This document shows, one piece after another, positions 15,001 through 25,512 of a stretch of DNA of 64,000 bases (position 1 is its first letter; each line of letters begins with the position of its first letter). Source of the stretch: Trichostrongylus colubriformis (taxonomy: Eukaryota > Nematoda > Chromadorea > Rhabditida > Trichostrongylidae); NCBI GenBank assembly GCA_963978905.1, contig OZ022259.1, forward strand, positions 14,694,001 to 14,758,000, read 5' to 3'. The position numbers and the translations under genes are program-made. The notes below the pieces were generated by a model. It was given only the letters and a program-made list of their open reading frames with translations. It made no database searches and was not told where the DNA came from.

Positions 15001-18000
15001 GGCCTGACGGGCAGGTTCTCCCAACGGATGAATCAGGATATTACATCTATCCCGTTGTAGGTCCTGATGGTACCCCCCTTCCTACAGATATGCACAAACG
15101 ACCGATTTATACTGTAGTAGGAGGAGACGGAAGCCCACTTCCTACAAACCTTAATGCAGCTTATATCGGACCAGATGGGAAACCGATACCAACAGATTCA
15201 AGTGGTATACCTCTCGGAGAGGATGGTTCACCTCTACCTACTGATGTGCACGGTTACTATTTCGTTGAATCTGTTGACAAAATCTTCCCGACCGATGAAA
15301 ATGGATATGTGATATACCCCGTTACAAGACCGGATGGACTTCCGGAAACCGCCGTCCGAGAAGGTTTTACAATTCCCACCCTTGCCAGCGGAAGACCCGT
15401 ACCATATGTTGCAGTTACTGAAGACGGTCGTCCGCTTCCAACCGATGAATATGGTAACGCTCTTGCAGAAGATGGTTCACCACTCCCCACCGATGGTACG
15501 AGACGTCCGCTTGACCATACAAACAAGCCATATCCCACAAACTCGTATGGAGAGTATGTTGTCCCACCTCTCAGAAGACATTCTGCGCACTGCCTTGTTT
15601 CCTCTCACATTGAACTGATAGTCGTCCTTGACACATCCAACACTGTTAAGGTTTTGGACTACCGCGTAATGAAAGAACTTCTCAAGAGCTTCTTGTCTGA
15701 TCATTTCGACCTGACCAGAAACAAAGTCCGTGTTGCTGTAGTAAAATACGGAGAAACCGCAGAAGTGCCCATCTCACTTGGCGATTACGACTATGCGGAT
15801 GATCTACTGCATAGAATAAGCGAAGCAAGACGTGTGAAAGGAAAACCGTTGTTGGGATCAGCACTCAAGGAGGTTGCTGGAGAATTCCTCATTTCCGGAA
15901 CGGATGAGGTGCCGAAATTCGTGCTACTTCTCAAGAACGGTGTTTCTTCGTGAGTTTTTTTTTTTTGAACTTTTTTGAAAATTTTGGCACGTGTCACAGC
16001 CCCTATTTTGAGATTGAGAACAAATTTTCGTTTCGGCGAGATTCTTGGGTGGTTGGCACCTTGCCGGACTCATGTGTGGTGCTTCATCCACTCAAAACTT
16101 GTCTCCAGGTGTAGTTTGACCCCTTAAGGCCGATGTCAGATTTGGCGTTATCGCGGTTTTGCCATTCTAGGATTCCGAGATTTGCATGTTTCGCGTTTGG
16201 AGTAAAAACACTGCACTTTTTCAAGATCACAGGATCGTGGCGAAATTGCCATACCGTAGAATCGTGAAGTCTGACATCAGCCGAAGTGAGAGTATTACGC
16301 TTTCTCGCCACAAAACCCAATATGGCAGGTTGATCGTCGATAAATAAAATGTTTGTACATTTGTGAGGAAATTTCCCACATGGAAGTTCTTCAAGTTCTT
16401 GGAAACATAACACAAATCGACTATCTGACTCCGCTCTTGGCGTTTTGGGAGAATCGGCGAATGTGATAAGACTGATAAGTGATCACTTTGGAAAAACTGG
16501 CTGCTCGCTTCCCTTTCCAGTAAAAAGAGCAAAAAGATATCAAATGCGAATCGTTTGATCGTACGAGCGAGCAGACGATTAGGAGAAAAGAATGTGATAT
16601 GTATAGATGAAGCGAACTGGCGAGTAGGCGAATACGCGAATAAACGAATGGGCGGGACGAGTAGATATCGACTTTGCTGCATATCCCAATTCACGGCACG
16701 CGAAAATGATAGAATACTGATCATTGTAGTCTATTCGCTTGTTCCTAATCGATATTTATTTGATCATTTTTGTCGGATCAGTAGCCCGGTTAGGGGACGC
16801 GGCTTGCCGTTCGTCTTCGGAGATTGCTGACGACGCTGTCAAGCTCCTTCCATGAAAAGGCTGAGGCACATCTAGGAGAGTTCAGACGGCTAGAGGAGAC
16901 GCCCTCAACTGCAAGAACATACTGCCGGCACGTCAAGTCCCCCCCCCCCCCCGAGCCACACTGACCCTTCTTGTCGATTTGCCTGTTCGTTCGAACGACA
17001 ACTCTAAACAGCACCTTCATAATCCAAGTACACACTTATAATTGATCTAATCTTGTTTACCAATCTCCCAAAAGGTGTTGTGCAGGATCTAACATAATTA
17101 TTACGACTAGCCGATTATGTAACAACACGAGAACTCATAATGAAAAACAAGGGGACAAAAGCAATACTGGGTCATTGACTTGATGAGCGTTAGAGATGAG
17201 CATGTACTGCCACAGAATGTCATCTGTCAGTGATCTATTCGCGCGCACGCGGGAGTTTAAACAATAATATTAGCGGTTGGCACATCATCCCCACATAAAG
17301 TCACGGTCACATTTTGCGAACATTTCGCAGTTCGCTTGCAGTTTGCATAGGGTGGCGTGCTAATAGCATGATCGCATAATCGTTGTTTCGCAAGGTATGA
17401 CCGCATCCTAAGGGCTACAGAATCTACCGTTAATCGTAGATTTGTATGTCATAGTTTCTTTTCTAGAGATAATTTCCAAGAAGAGGTGGAGGCTCTGAAA
17501 AATGACATTGGAGCAGAGCTGTTCGTGGTTGAAGCTGGCGATGACGCAAGTTTTGAGCAAGATTCCCAAATAACCTCTAAGGACAGAATCATTCGCATTT
17601 CTCGTTGGAGAGGAACTGACTCGGAAGTTTTGGGACCAATTGCCGATGCAATTTGCAAGGTGTGTTAATAATGTTTACATCTTAGACGACATTTTGAGAT
17701 TTTTTTACGTCCTATACCTGAACTTAATTATTGCTTACCACATCTCGAAGGTTGTTTTGCTTAATTATTGCCTTTTTTTTGAAGATTGCTCCAGCTGATC
17801 CATCACGCGCTGTTACATGGCCATCAAGAAAGATCACTACTCAGTCGACTAAACCTGCTCGGTCATGCAGTCAAATTGACTACCCGGTGAGGTTTCAAGG
17901 GTTATTTTCGAATGCGGAATGGGGACGTCTAATGTTGCAGGCTGATGTCATCATTATGTTGGATTCTTCTGAAAACTTCTCCCAAGAGGAATTCGATGAG

Positions 18001-21000
18001 ATGAGAGAGAGCGTTGCCGAGTTGGTTGATGCAGGATTTGATCTCTCACCGGATATCGCCAGAATCGGCTTCGTGGTCTACAGGCAAGTTTGCGGCCATA
18101 CCTATTCATACTGCGTCATTGGAAGTCTGACAAGCTCACGCTGCCACTTTTCAAGGATTTCAGTTGCAGTCTGATTCAGTGCTTCATCCACTGAAGCGTA
18201 GGTTTCAGAAGCAAAATGCGTTTTCTGCGTTTAGCTCGTGGCCACCGTACTTTTTGTTAGCACGTGAAGGGGACTGAACCAACAGCGGCACGCATAATAA
18301 CTTTGAAGCATATTCAATCCTACAGCGAGCCTTGCCAAACTCACGCAGAAATGTTCATAGTGCAGCGCTGAGGCTTACATCGAAGTGTTCAAAACCTGCA
18401 CTGATTTGCAAAAGCCAAAGCTGAAGACATCGAATCGCTTGTATTTGTAATGTGAAAAGTATTTAAATATTTAAATATTGTATTCAATTAGTATTGAATA
18501 TTTTTAGTGACAAAGTTGCTGTTCCTGTTGCGCTTGGTCATTATGACGATAAGATCGATCTAATACAACAAATCTCGGACACAGAGAAAATCAACGACGG
18601 AGTCGCAATTGCTCTCTATGGCCTTAATGCAGCACGACAACAATTCCAGGTTTCTGCTTTTCATTTGCACGAGGCCATATCGAAGATGCTCGTACTAAAT
18701 TCTTAAACCTTTCAGCTACATGGAAGGGAAAATGCAACTCGTATCGTAATCATGATAACCAATGGAAGAAACAGGTGCGCCCGGGCCTTCTTCTTTGTCC
18801 AGAGGGTTCCCGCAAATTGTTTTATTCAGCGTCCAAGTTGTTTTTTTTTTTGCAGAGGAAATGCAGCTCCTGCAGCTGAAGATCTTCGAAACATTTACAA
18901 CGTCCAGTTGTTCATTTTGGCTGTTGCAGCAGATGCTGAAGGACTCGCAACGCTGAAACGCATAGCCGGTATTATTTCGCGCAATATAATCAGCATATTA
19001 AATAAACATGATTGTGGAATTTGAAGATCGATTCTCCCTTTCCTGCAAGATAGTGACACAAGTATAATAGGTTTCCTCTTTTAAGTATCAATCAGATTTG
19101 GGGCTCGGACTTTATGCTCCTTGTTGAAATGTGTTTTATAGCGCTTTCATTGTTTCCTCCCTGGAACTTTTGTAAAGCTCTATATTAGCAAGTCCAGCAG
19201 TGTTAGGCTGAGATTATACTTTGCGATTCTGCGATCCTGCGATTCGCACTTCGTCTTGCGGCCACTTCAGCGTGCTATTCTCCTCACTCACGGCCCCTGG
19301 GTGGTGAAGAAGCCGGGAAAATTGCATGCTTAAGTGAGTGTGCGCTGACAACACATGCGATTCTGCGATTATGCGATCCCATTGATCGTGCTATCCGCAG
19401 AATCGCAGATCGATAGGCGCTTATCTTCAGTCGAACTGCAAACGGAATACCAATCGATCGCATGGTATAGACTCAGCACTATGCGGAATCAACGTGCATG
19501 GGTCAAAGAATCAGATGGTACCATCCCACTGCTCGTAGTTGCGTATTCTGAGTGGCGGAAGGTGAACCGTAGCAAATCCAGCTATGAACGCTGTCGGAGA
19601 TAATTCAGTTTTTGCGTACCACATCCTCCACATTGATTGTACTCGTACCCTCGTACCGGCTGATTTATTCTCATTTTCTTCGTTCTGACGCAGAGTTATG
19701 ATTATTTCTGTTCACACTCAGATGTGTCCATTCTACTGCCTTAACATTCAGGAAGCGAATATCCTGATCGAGTGTACGAGGTGGCGACCGCCTATGAAAT
19801 GGATGACCAAGCGGCGGCTATAAGTCGTCACCTTTGTGCCTACACTACTCCAGCCCAAGGTATCACTCCAACTGAGGTAGTATACCGTCGCACCACCAAG
19901 AGAGATGTTCAGGCTGCTAGGTAAATTGATCTTTCCGCTCATTAAATGGCAGGACTCAGATACTGTGTGTTTCAGCTTTACTCAGTGGGGTGGATACCCA
20001 GGACTGCGTGCAGTGAAGTTCCCTCCGCTCTGCAGTGATCGCATTAAGAGACCTTACCAATTCAATATTCTCATAGATGTGACAGCTCGCTCATCTCCGG
20101 AGGTATAATTTGATGAGATTTTATTTCATTTCGTTATCGCTGCATCTACATGCTGCTTTTATCGCTTTGCAGGACTTCCGTCTTGTCTTGGACCATCTCT
20201 CGCAATTCTTTCAGAAGCGTTTCGCACCTGATGACAATATGCTGCTGTAAGTGCTGAAGTGGTTCTCATCAAAGAGACTAGTTTTTTACTATTTTCGCCC
20301 TTTCTCAGGTTCAACATAATGACAGTGAACAGTAAGAAAGTTCTGGATGCTCGTGCTGGTTTGATGGTTGGAGAAGTCAGTTATAGCCTGAGTGATATAA
20401 CTCAAAACATGTGAGTTAATCTTTGTGGCACCGTTGTAATGAAGATACACGTGCCCTTTACAGTGACGATGACGAGTCAGCGAAATTGGGTCTGGGTATT
20501 GACAGCCTGGTTGAAATGTCCAATGAAAATTATATCCGCGGCTCTTACAGAATTATGCTCATTATTAGTGCTGACAGTACCAGCAGGTAGGTATAACCAT
20601 GTTGACGTAATGTTTGAACGTTGCCTCCAAGGCTGTTTTTTCTGTTCAGCGATCCCGCGCTTCCATCGGCGGAGTATGCTACTGGCGACTTCAGCCACAA
20701 CATAATTGGATTGTCTGTCCGCAAGCCGTCCACAGATCTTCTAACAAAGATGACTGGATCAGGAACAAGGTAATCATTTGCTGTACGCTTCAAACTTGCA
20801 GGAGGTTTTAGCATGATATTGGCCTAAATGATTAAAGAGATGATCTTTCAGGGTGATACATCTTGACTGGACATCTCCTAATGAACTCTTCAACAGTTGG
20901 TTTGCATACTCAATTTGTGACTATGTCACTGCCACGACTGTAAAAACGAAAGCACCAACAACCAAGGCGAAAAACCCCCACCCCAAGAGAACTACACGTA

Positions 21001-23862
21001 CGTTTAGTGTAGTGAAAAAGCAACATGATACACTGAATAAATGATTGTGTTATTTTCAGCTGCTCCGATTGCTCTCTCAGTGCCAACAAACGTTGAAGCA
21101 ATTCCATTGTCGCCGTCATCGTTCTCAGTATCGTGGACATGCTGCACTAACAGAAAAGCAGTTCGTATTGATCACTTTTTCGTTTTCTGAGGATTGCCGT
21201 AACACGAAACATTTTCTTTACCCGGCTTAAATTCTTTTTGAGAGACCATGCACAAAGTGAACTATTTTTCTTTTTCCATTCCAACAGTTTCCTTGATTTT
21301 TCTGCTTTTATCGCTTTTTACTAATTTGCTTCAGAACTACACAATATTGTATACACACGACGTATCCATTCCGTATAAACACTGGCAGAAACGACCGGCC
21401 ACCTGTAGAGACAGTTTTGGAACGTCCATACAGGTGAGTCATCTATCTGTTGAGTTAAGGGTACACCGGGATTCGAGGATTCCTCGACAGGGGAGGGGGT
21501 CGTATTTGACCAGACATGATGTTGGGAGGTCGTACAAGCAGAGGTCAGCGCTAAGCACTAGAATCTAAGTTTTCATGGAGCAGATGAGAATCAAAAGATA
21601 TTTCACATCAAATTTGTGTGAGGAAAAGGTGAAATGAATATCTTTTTGCTTCAGCTAAGAATAGATAAAATAAGTGCAATAAAATAATACAAAACAATAA
21701 AACACAGTGCAACCATACAATCCGACAACAGTTACTGGTATTAAATAGGTTGAAAAAAGGGGCGTGTTTGGTACCCGTAGAAAAGGGGGAGGGGCGGGTC
21801 GCACTGAAGCGGCATTTTCTTCTACGCCGGGTGAGTCCCTGATTGAAATACTGAGCCTTCGTTGTTTTATGAAAGGTTTACCAGTCCAGGAATGTGTCCG
21901 ATGCGCGTTGTCTTTATAGAGAACTTTCGAAAATTGAGATCATTAGTGAGAGGTTTTTACAATGTTCCTACAGCCACTATGCAGCCTTCAAAAGGGCTAC
22001 TTAAGAGTTGGCTAATATTTTGTTGATTAGCATGTCAGCGTGAAGTATTTGACGAAATTGTTGGAGCTTTCTCTAACTAATCAATGACAAATTAGGAAAT
22101 CCTTCAATTTTTTTTTCTTTTCTTGTGAAGCATCAGGCCTTCGGTGATGACGGTCGTGCATCTCCGAAGAACAATTGCAAGTTGCGAGAACAAATCGTGT
22201 ATCATCACGAGGTGTTCCACCCTTTGGTCTTTTAGCAGTACAATCAATGGGTATAGCAAAGCAGTAGTTGCATGTATAATACACACATAGCTCGATTCCC
22301 ATATACATGTGACGCTTGAGACTTGCAATCGATCACTCGGTTTGTACTCCCAGTATAGTATTCTCATTTTCTCCTCTTTTCGCTTCTGTAATTTTGGTTT
22401 GCGTCACCCACCAGGACTTAATTACAAACGCCTCGCGTGCTTTATGCGTTGCGGCGTTTGCTATTTTACAAAAATTTTTGAAATCGCAGAACTATCGCGT
22501 AGATACTTATCTAGTTTCTACCCAAAGTGCAAGTGGGCTACAGATTCGCAAAGTATAGCTGGGGTTAATGAAGGATCCAGCGATATGTGCACGATAAAAA
22601 CTAAGACATTCTTAGATTCGCGAACCGCAGTTTCGTGCGGCTTTCGAACTTACTCTCCTTCAAAATTGTTTTTATGAAAGATTCATGTGAGATATTCCGA
22701 ACTATCTTTCCCCTTGGCTTTTCATTTCTGGTGAGAATTTGTGTTCACAAACACTGATTAGTCCACCTCATAATTGCTGGGCACTTCGCAGAAAAATTGT
22801 CGAGAGTTAAGTTGACTGTTTTTTGCAGGATCTTCCAACAGATCATGAGTATGTAGTTTGTGTGGTCGCCTCCCATCTGATCAACAACATCTCAACACTC
22901 TCAACGGAAAGCGACAGTTGTACACCAGTGCTGCTTACCAAAAGTTTGAAATTACCTCACTTTATTTCGGCCTTATTACGTAACAATTTCGTCTTGTAAG
23001 TACAGCCGTCCCCTTCTTCAGACACAACTGCGCCTGATAATTACGAGCCAGTTCAAATGGCTCCATGCAATTGCTTGTGTAATAAAGGTGAAGCGATTCT
23101 GCGACCATCTTGCGATCTTGTCGTGGATGAGTATCGTCCAATTTCTACACTTCCACCTGCATCGGCCGATGAATGTCCATGCAAGGTAAATCATTTAGCT
23201 TACAAGTTTACTTATCAGTTTTGTATTATTGATATTTTCAGATCAAGGCACATGCTGGCAGATGTCCATTCGGATATTTATTCATGAAAGGACAGTGTTA
23301 CGGTATGTGCCACGTCATTTTCATTGCCCTTCGAAATCGCTCCAAGTTTTGAGGTCCATTCATGTAACCGATTCAGATGTGGATGAGTGTGCAAATGGAA
23401 ATGGTGGTTGCTCTCATGGATGTGTTAACATCCCGGGTGGTCATTACTGTGCATGTCCTTATGGAATGACTAGAGATCCACTAGACCCCAACACATGCGT
23501 GGATGCTGCAAACTCGTACGTTCACGCTGTTTTTATCGGAACTTTGCTCGGTTTCAGCAGTCCTATTCATGAAGGTGCTGTTCAGATTCGACCGCATAGC
23601 TCAGCTTTTGTCGCAGTATCTTCATGCCAATGCAAAGCAGGCGGCAGGATCTATGCAGACTGATGCTAAATTGTCACAGCAGAAAATGAAGTACAAAGTG
23701 AGTCGCTTCAGATCTTTTGTTCGGCCCTTCTCTTTTTGCATATGAACAGCTTTTGAATGGACTGTTCAGGCTACGATCAAGTCTGGTGACGACAAGGTTA
23801 TCACATTCGAATGGTCATCAGTGCCAGCAGTTGTGCGCCGTGCATTCAGATGGCTCTTCTAA
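1..23862 (+). CDS. Giant repeat/vWA/FN3/EGF extracellular matrix-type protein (5'-partial, 22 exons visible)
   Basis: Exons: 3-15949 (open at the window edge), 17467-17659, 17785-17886, 17941-18083, 18508-18649, 18716-18774, 18856-18968, 19752-19920, 19976-20102, 20173-20246, 20309-20410, 20464-20586, 20650-20769, 20852-20997, 21060-21160, 21335-21433, 22829-22979, 23022-23185, 23242-23302, 23377-23515, 23586-23697, 23770-23862 (TAA). Every junction keeps phase, giving 6,159 residues from base 3. Order: about 35 copies of a 145-residue PTD repeat, degenerate repeat edge, three vWA domains, FN3-like domain, Cys-rich segment, calcium-binding EGF, short tail. vWA, FN3 and EGF together are typical of secreted matrix or basement-membrane proteins. 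No transmembrane segment is obvious in the visible part. The start lies upstream of the window. Nematode DIG-1/mesocentin is a candidate relative by size and domain mix, but I cannot confirm orthology. Weakest junctions: the GAAG acceptor at 17784, the 42-nt intron 22980-23021 and the exon 15 donor (GTTCGT). Confidence 0.85.
3..15060 (+). repeat. In-frame 435-bp tandem array (about 35 copies) coding a 145-residue PTD module
   Basis: The period is 435 bp (145 codons) and the copies are nearly identical. Each unit holds seven PTD triplets, mostly in the context G-x-D-G-x-P-L-P-T-D followed by a Ser-Gly or similar pair. The unit is therefore itself built from diverged submodules of about 16-28 residues. 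Unit starts, at the residues before [10 protein letters not shown], lie near 433, 868, 1303 and so on to 14536. One unit lost 6 bp (missing LP, near 5479) and two units lost 123 bp (starts 11737 and 13354); all three deletions keep frame. No stop interrupts 15.9 kb. Variants recombine among copies: AISKQ/AVSKE, DRSG/DDEG, RPIH/RPIY, and K or E after G. Seen directly in the sequence. Homogenisation by unequal exchange or gene conversion is inference. No known domain name is recognised. Confidence 0.97.
11764..14997 (+). repeat. Tandem duplication of a 1,617-bp higher-order unit inside the array
   Basis: The block 11764-13380 is repeated almost exactly as 13381-14997. Its length, 1,617 bp, equals one 312-bp short unit plus three 435-bp units. 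Both copies share the same 123-bp internal deletion and the same diverged terminal unit ([21 protein letters not shown]). They differ by few substitutions, for example KDGSPLPTD versus KVGSPLPTD and SKKLPTD versus SKELPTD. The shared deletion shows that it came before the duplication. Confidence 0.93.
15061..15605 (+). repeat. Degenerate 3' edge of the PTD array
   Basis: In frame with the array, this stretch keeps [16 protein letters not shown] and LPTDEYG landmarks. The 435-bp period is eroded and new residues appear (LNAAYI, VHGYYF, ETAVREG). It ends in a basic, Cys-containing linker ([10 protein letters not shown]) just before the first vWA domain. Array edges normally decay because they escape homogenisation; this explanation is inference. 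Codon usage also departs from that of the array core. Confidence 0.85.
15609..17659 (+). other. vWA domain 1 of the giant protein
   Basis: Encoded by the end of the giant exon (15609-15949) and exon 17467-17659. The first strand is [12 protein letters not shown], then an amphipathic helix ([10 protein letters not shown]), the second strand RVAVVKYGE, the helix [12 protein letters not shown] and the strand [10 protein letters not shown]. The second exon supplies the helix [12 protein letters not shown] and the strand [11 protein letters not shown]. The MIDAS DxSxS is DTSNT, and the usual downstream Thr is absent (GKPLLGSAL). Metal-dependent ligand binding is therefore doubtful. Confidence 0.85.
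15950..17466 (+). other. Large intron after the repeat exon
   Basis: GTGAGT donor directly after TTC at 15949 and TTTTCTAG acceptor at 17466. It contains a C-run near 16940 and no convincing coding sequence on either strand. The phase-2 junction creates Ser-Asp at the vWA boundary. Confidence 0.8.
17785..17886 (+). other. Linker exon between vWA 1 and vWA 2
   Basis: This 34-codon exon starts [12 protein letters not shown] and ends SCSQIDYP. It is basic, Pro/Thr/Ser-rich and has one Cys. Phase is 0 at both ends. The following 54-bp stretch (17887-17940) has GT...TTGCAG ends and a length divisible by three, so it could be an intron or, if retained, an in-frame insert. I prefer the intron because it joins the linker directly to the vWA strand [11 protein letters not shown]. 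Confidence 0.6.
17941..19920 (+). other. vWA domain 2 of the giant protein
   Basis: Exons 17941-18083, 18508-18649, 18716-18774, 18856-18968 and 19752-19920. Characteristic elements in order: [14 protein letters not shown], helix [11 protein letters not shown], strand RIGFVVYSDKV, helix [11 protein letters not shown], strand [11 protein letters not shown], strand VQLFILAVA, then a final helix ending in a Cys (RHLCAY). The MIDAS is DSSEN, and the motif Thr is replaced in DGVAIAL. Joining 18083 to 18508 requires a GC-AG intron and restores the Ser-Asp of YSDKV. Confidence 0.88.
18084..18507 (+). other. GC-AG intron within vWA domain 2
   Basis: The exon ends TACAG and the intron begins GCAAGT, which is the strong consensus for a GC donor; the acceptor is TTTTTAG at 18501-18507. 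The phase (2+1) and the conserved vWA strand continue only with this junction. No usable GT donor lies nearby. Confidence 0.8.
20040..20950 (+). other. vWA domain 3 of the giant protein
   Basis: Spread over exons 19976-20102 to 20852-20997. Strand [13 protein letters not shown], helix [13 protein letters not shown], strand [10 protein letters not shown], helix [12 protein letters not shown], strand [12 protein letters not shown], strand [11 protein letters not shown], and a terminal helix with Cys (YSICDY). The first motif is DVTAR, so MIDAS is not intact. It is followed by a Thr/Lys/Pro linker ([13 protein letters not shown]) that leads to the FN3-like domain. Confidence 0.8.
21062..22960 (+). 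other. Fibronectin type III-like domain
   Basis: Encoded in exons 21060-21160, 21335-21433 and 22829-22979. It shows a B strand with conserved Trp ([10 protein letters not shown]), C strand YTILYTHD, a short loop with Cys, and an F strand with the usual Tyr ([10 protein letters not shown]). The G strand ends CTPVLLTK. The cysteines at WTCC, TCRD, VVCVV and SCTP are more than usual for FN3 and may form extra disulphides. Assignment is by pattern only. Confidence 0.65.
23022..23515 (+). other. Cys-rich segment plus calcium-binding EGF domain
   Basis: Exons 23022-23185, 23242-23302 and 23377-23515. The first part has C-x-C-x-x-C (CNCLC) and CPCK pairs and ends [14 protein letters not shown]. 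The EGF module is classical: DVDEC start, CSHGC, the hydroxylation-type region [11 protein letters not shown], and a final Cys in NTC. The [13 protein letters not shown] pattern is the calcium-binding EGF signature. Confidence 0.9.
23586..23862 (+). other. C-terminal tail exons of the giant protein
   Basis: Exon 23586-23697 ([18 protein letters not shown], amphipathic) and exon 23770-23862, which ends [10 protein letters not shown] then TAA at 23860-23862. Both acceptors (GTTCAG at 23585 and 23769) are chosen because they preserve phase. Two other frames over this stretch are also open for short distances, so the exact tail is less certain than the EGF exon. Confidence 0.6.
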
Positions 23863-24195
23863 TTATCAAATCGTGTTCTCAGTTATCTCAATGAGACAGT
23901 CCTGATCTTCACTGATTGCTTTCGCAAACGATGCGAATCGTCTACATACATAATAATTCGTTGCAAATCATATTATTTCGAGCGGATCACATTATTTCCT
24001 GTTTGATGTTCCAATGTTCATTGCCATATGTACTGTACAAGTATCGAGTTATGCGATTAACTGCCCCGTGTTTTATTTCGCCTTGCCAGTAGATTCTTTT
24101 GCTACCGGTTAAAGGATTTCCTATATGATTATGAACTTCGACAATCCACGTTTTGGTTGATCCACCAGTCAAACTTTGCCCGAAACTTGATGACT
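23863..24195. other. 3' flank of the giant gene
   Basis: AT-rich sequence following the TAA. No AATAAA lies within the first 60 bases; variant signals such as AATAAT occur near 23951. No gene seen. Confidence 0.4.
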
Positions 24196-24204
24196 AGATT
24201 ATGG

Positions 24205-24432
24205 GGGTGGGGATTGATTGGTCGCATTTTCGCTTCGCGGCGTCGTCAGTAAGAGTCGTTTTGAATTCCGCTCAGGACGCAATGGGGGTACCGTAAGGGA
24301 CCTTTAGATGTTGCAGCTTCCAACTTATAATCCTTAAAGGTCCCTTATGGTACCAGCTCAATGCCTCGTGAGCGGAATCGACTCGTACTGACGTCGCCGT
24401 GAGGCGAAAATTCGACCAATCGACCCCCACCC
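24205..24432. mobile_element. Foldback MITE with roughly 100-bp arms and 8-9 bp target duplication
   Basis: The left arm (about 24205-24310) and right arm (about 24337-24432) are imperfect reverse complements. The ends are GGGTGGGG and its complement, and the arms share GGTACC(G/A)TAAGGGACCTTTA near the loop. The flanks repeat AGATTATGG at 24196-24204 and 24433-24441, a target duplication size typical of hAT or Mutator-like elements. No coding capacity. Confidence 0.85.
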
Positions 24433-25225
24433 AGATTATGGGGGCCAGCCTAGCGCCGTCCGTCCAGTCGTTATTCAGACGCTGCTAAGATCACGAACTG
24501 ATTCCGCATTGGAATCACCGTAGTTACTGTAAAATATATGAAAAACGTGCGCGGATTGTATGAAGGTTTAGGCGTCCGTGAGACCAAACGTTTCGTGGTA
24601 TCGCGGTTCCGCACGCGACATCGCGGCATTGCACAATCTCAAGGTCGTGGCATCGCGTGCGAAAGTGCGACGCCGCAAAGCTGACGGTAGCTCTGTCTTT
24701 CGGGGGAAGGGAGGAAAGGTCAGTGGGTCTCAGTATTCTCTTGGGGTGACATTGTTTGCAAGTAATAGGGCGAGTACAGAACGCACATCAACAATAAGTA
24801 TGCTGCAGGATAAGTGATCCTAACATTTTAGAATGCCGAAAATTCTTTTTAGGAGGATTCGAGGACTGCCGAAATAGAACTGCCGCACATGCGTGAAGCA
24901 CTTATGGATGGTTACTAGGCCGTGAGTAGGTTATCCGATTGCGTTGAAAATGAAAAAAAGACAACCGAAACCCCACAGACAGGGCACCGTTGGTTTGACC
25001 CTGGTCGTGTTTTGCCGCACTCCGCATCACTGACTGGTATCGACTACGTCATCAGCCTCACGTGGATCTGTGATGTGTGGCGATCATACGCTACAGGTGT
25101 CAAACCAGCCTTATTTATAGGATACTCAGTTCGTGAAGCCTTCGTCGTACTGATGTTACATCGCTTCGCGCGCTACTTACCGCGAAAATGCGCCAAATAC
25201 GTCGGTGTAGGTCTTTAAAAGTATA

Positions 25226-25512
25226 AGAAGGAAGCTTCTGGCGTCAATCAATACCTTGCTGGGATGCGCCGCACATTTTAGTTCCATTCAGAATCGTTAT
25301 GGCGGGAATGTGATGTGGACTATACAGTGACTTGCGGTGACCAGCCGATAAACAAGTCAGAGCTTTTCTCCTCCCACACTAGACTGATACCAATTTGCCG
25401 ACCCCGGAGGAATGGAAGGCTTGCTTGACCTGGTCGGGCGTTGATTGGGATTTGATCCTCGCATCATGAGAGTGGGGTGTGCGCCACCTGTCAATACACC
25501 GCCTCCGCCCTG
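25226..25512 (-). repeat. SINE-like dispersed repeat, copy 1 (reverse orientation)
   Basis: This is the reverse complement of the sequence family seen at 26090-26365 and 29758-30012. Shared landmarks are a GGTGCGGGAT...AATCCC-like box, ACCAGACTCGTCTGGGAGGA-type internal sequence, CACATCACATTC and a terminal GTTGATTAACGCC-like end. Copies differ by roughly 20-30% by eye. Confidence 0.65.

Noticed and set aside
3..15060. CRISPR array or satellite DNA interpretation of the tandem repeat
   Set aside because: The period is 435 bp without spacers, every indel is a multiple of three, and the frame continues into real domains.
16084..16830. Overlapping frames of 91-165 codons inside the first large intron
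   Set aside because: AT-rich, no splice or domain context, and they lie inside an intron fixed by phase and vWA homology.
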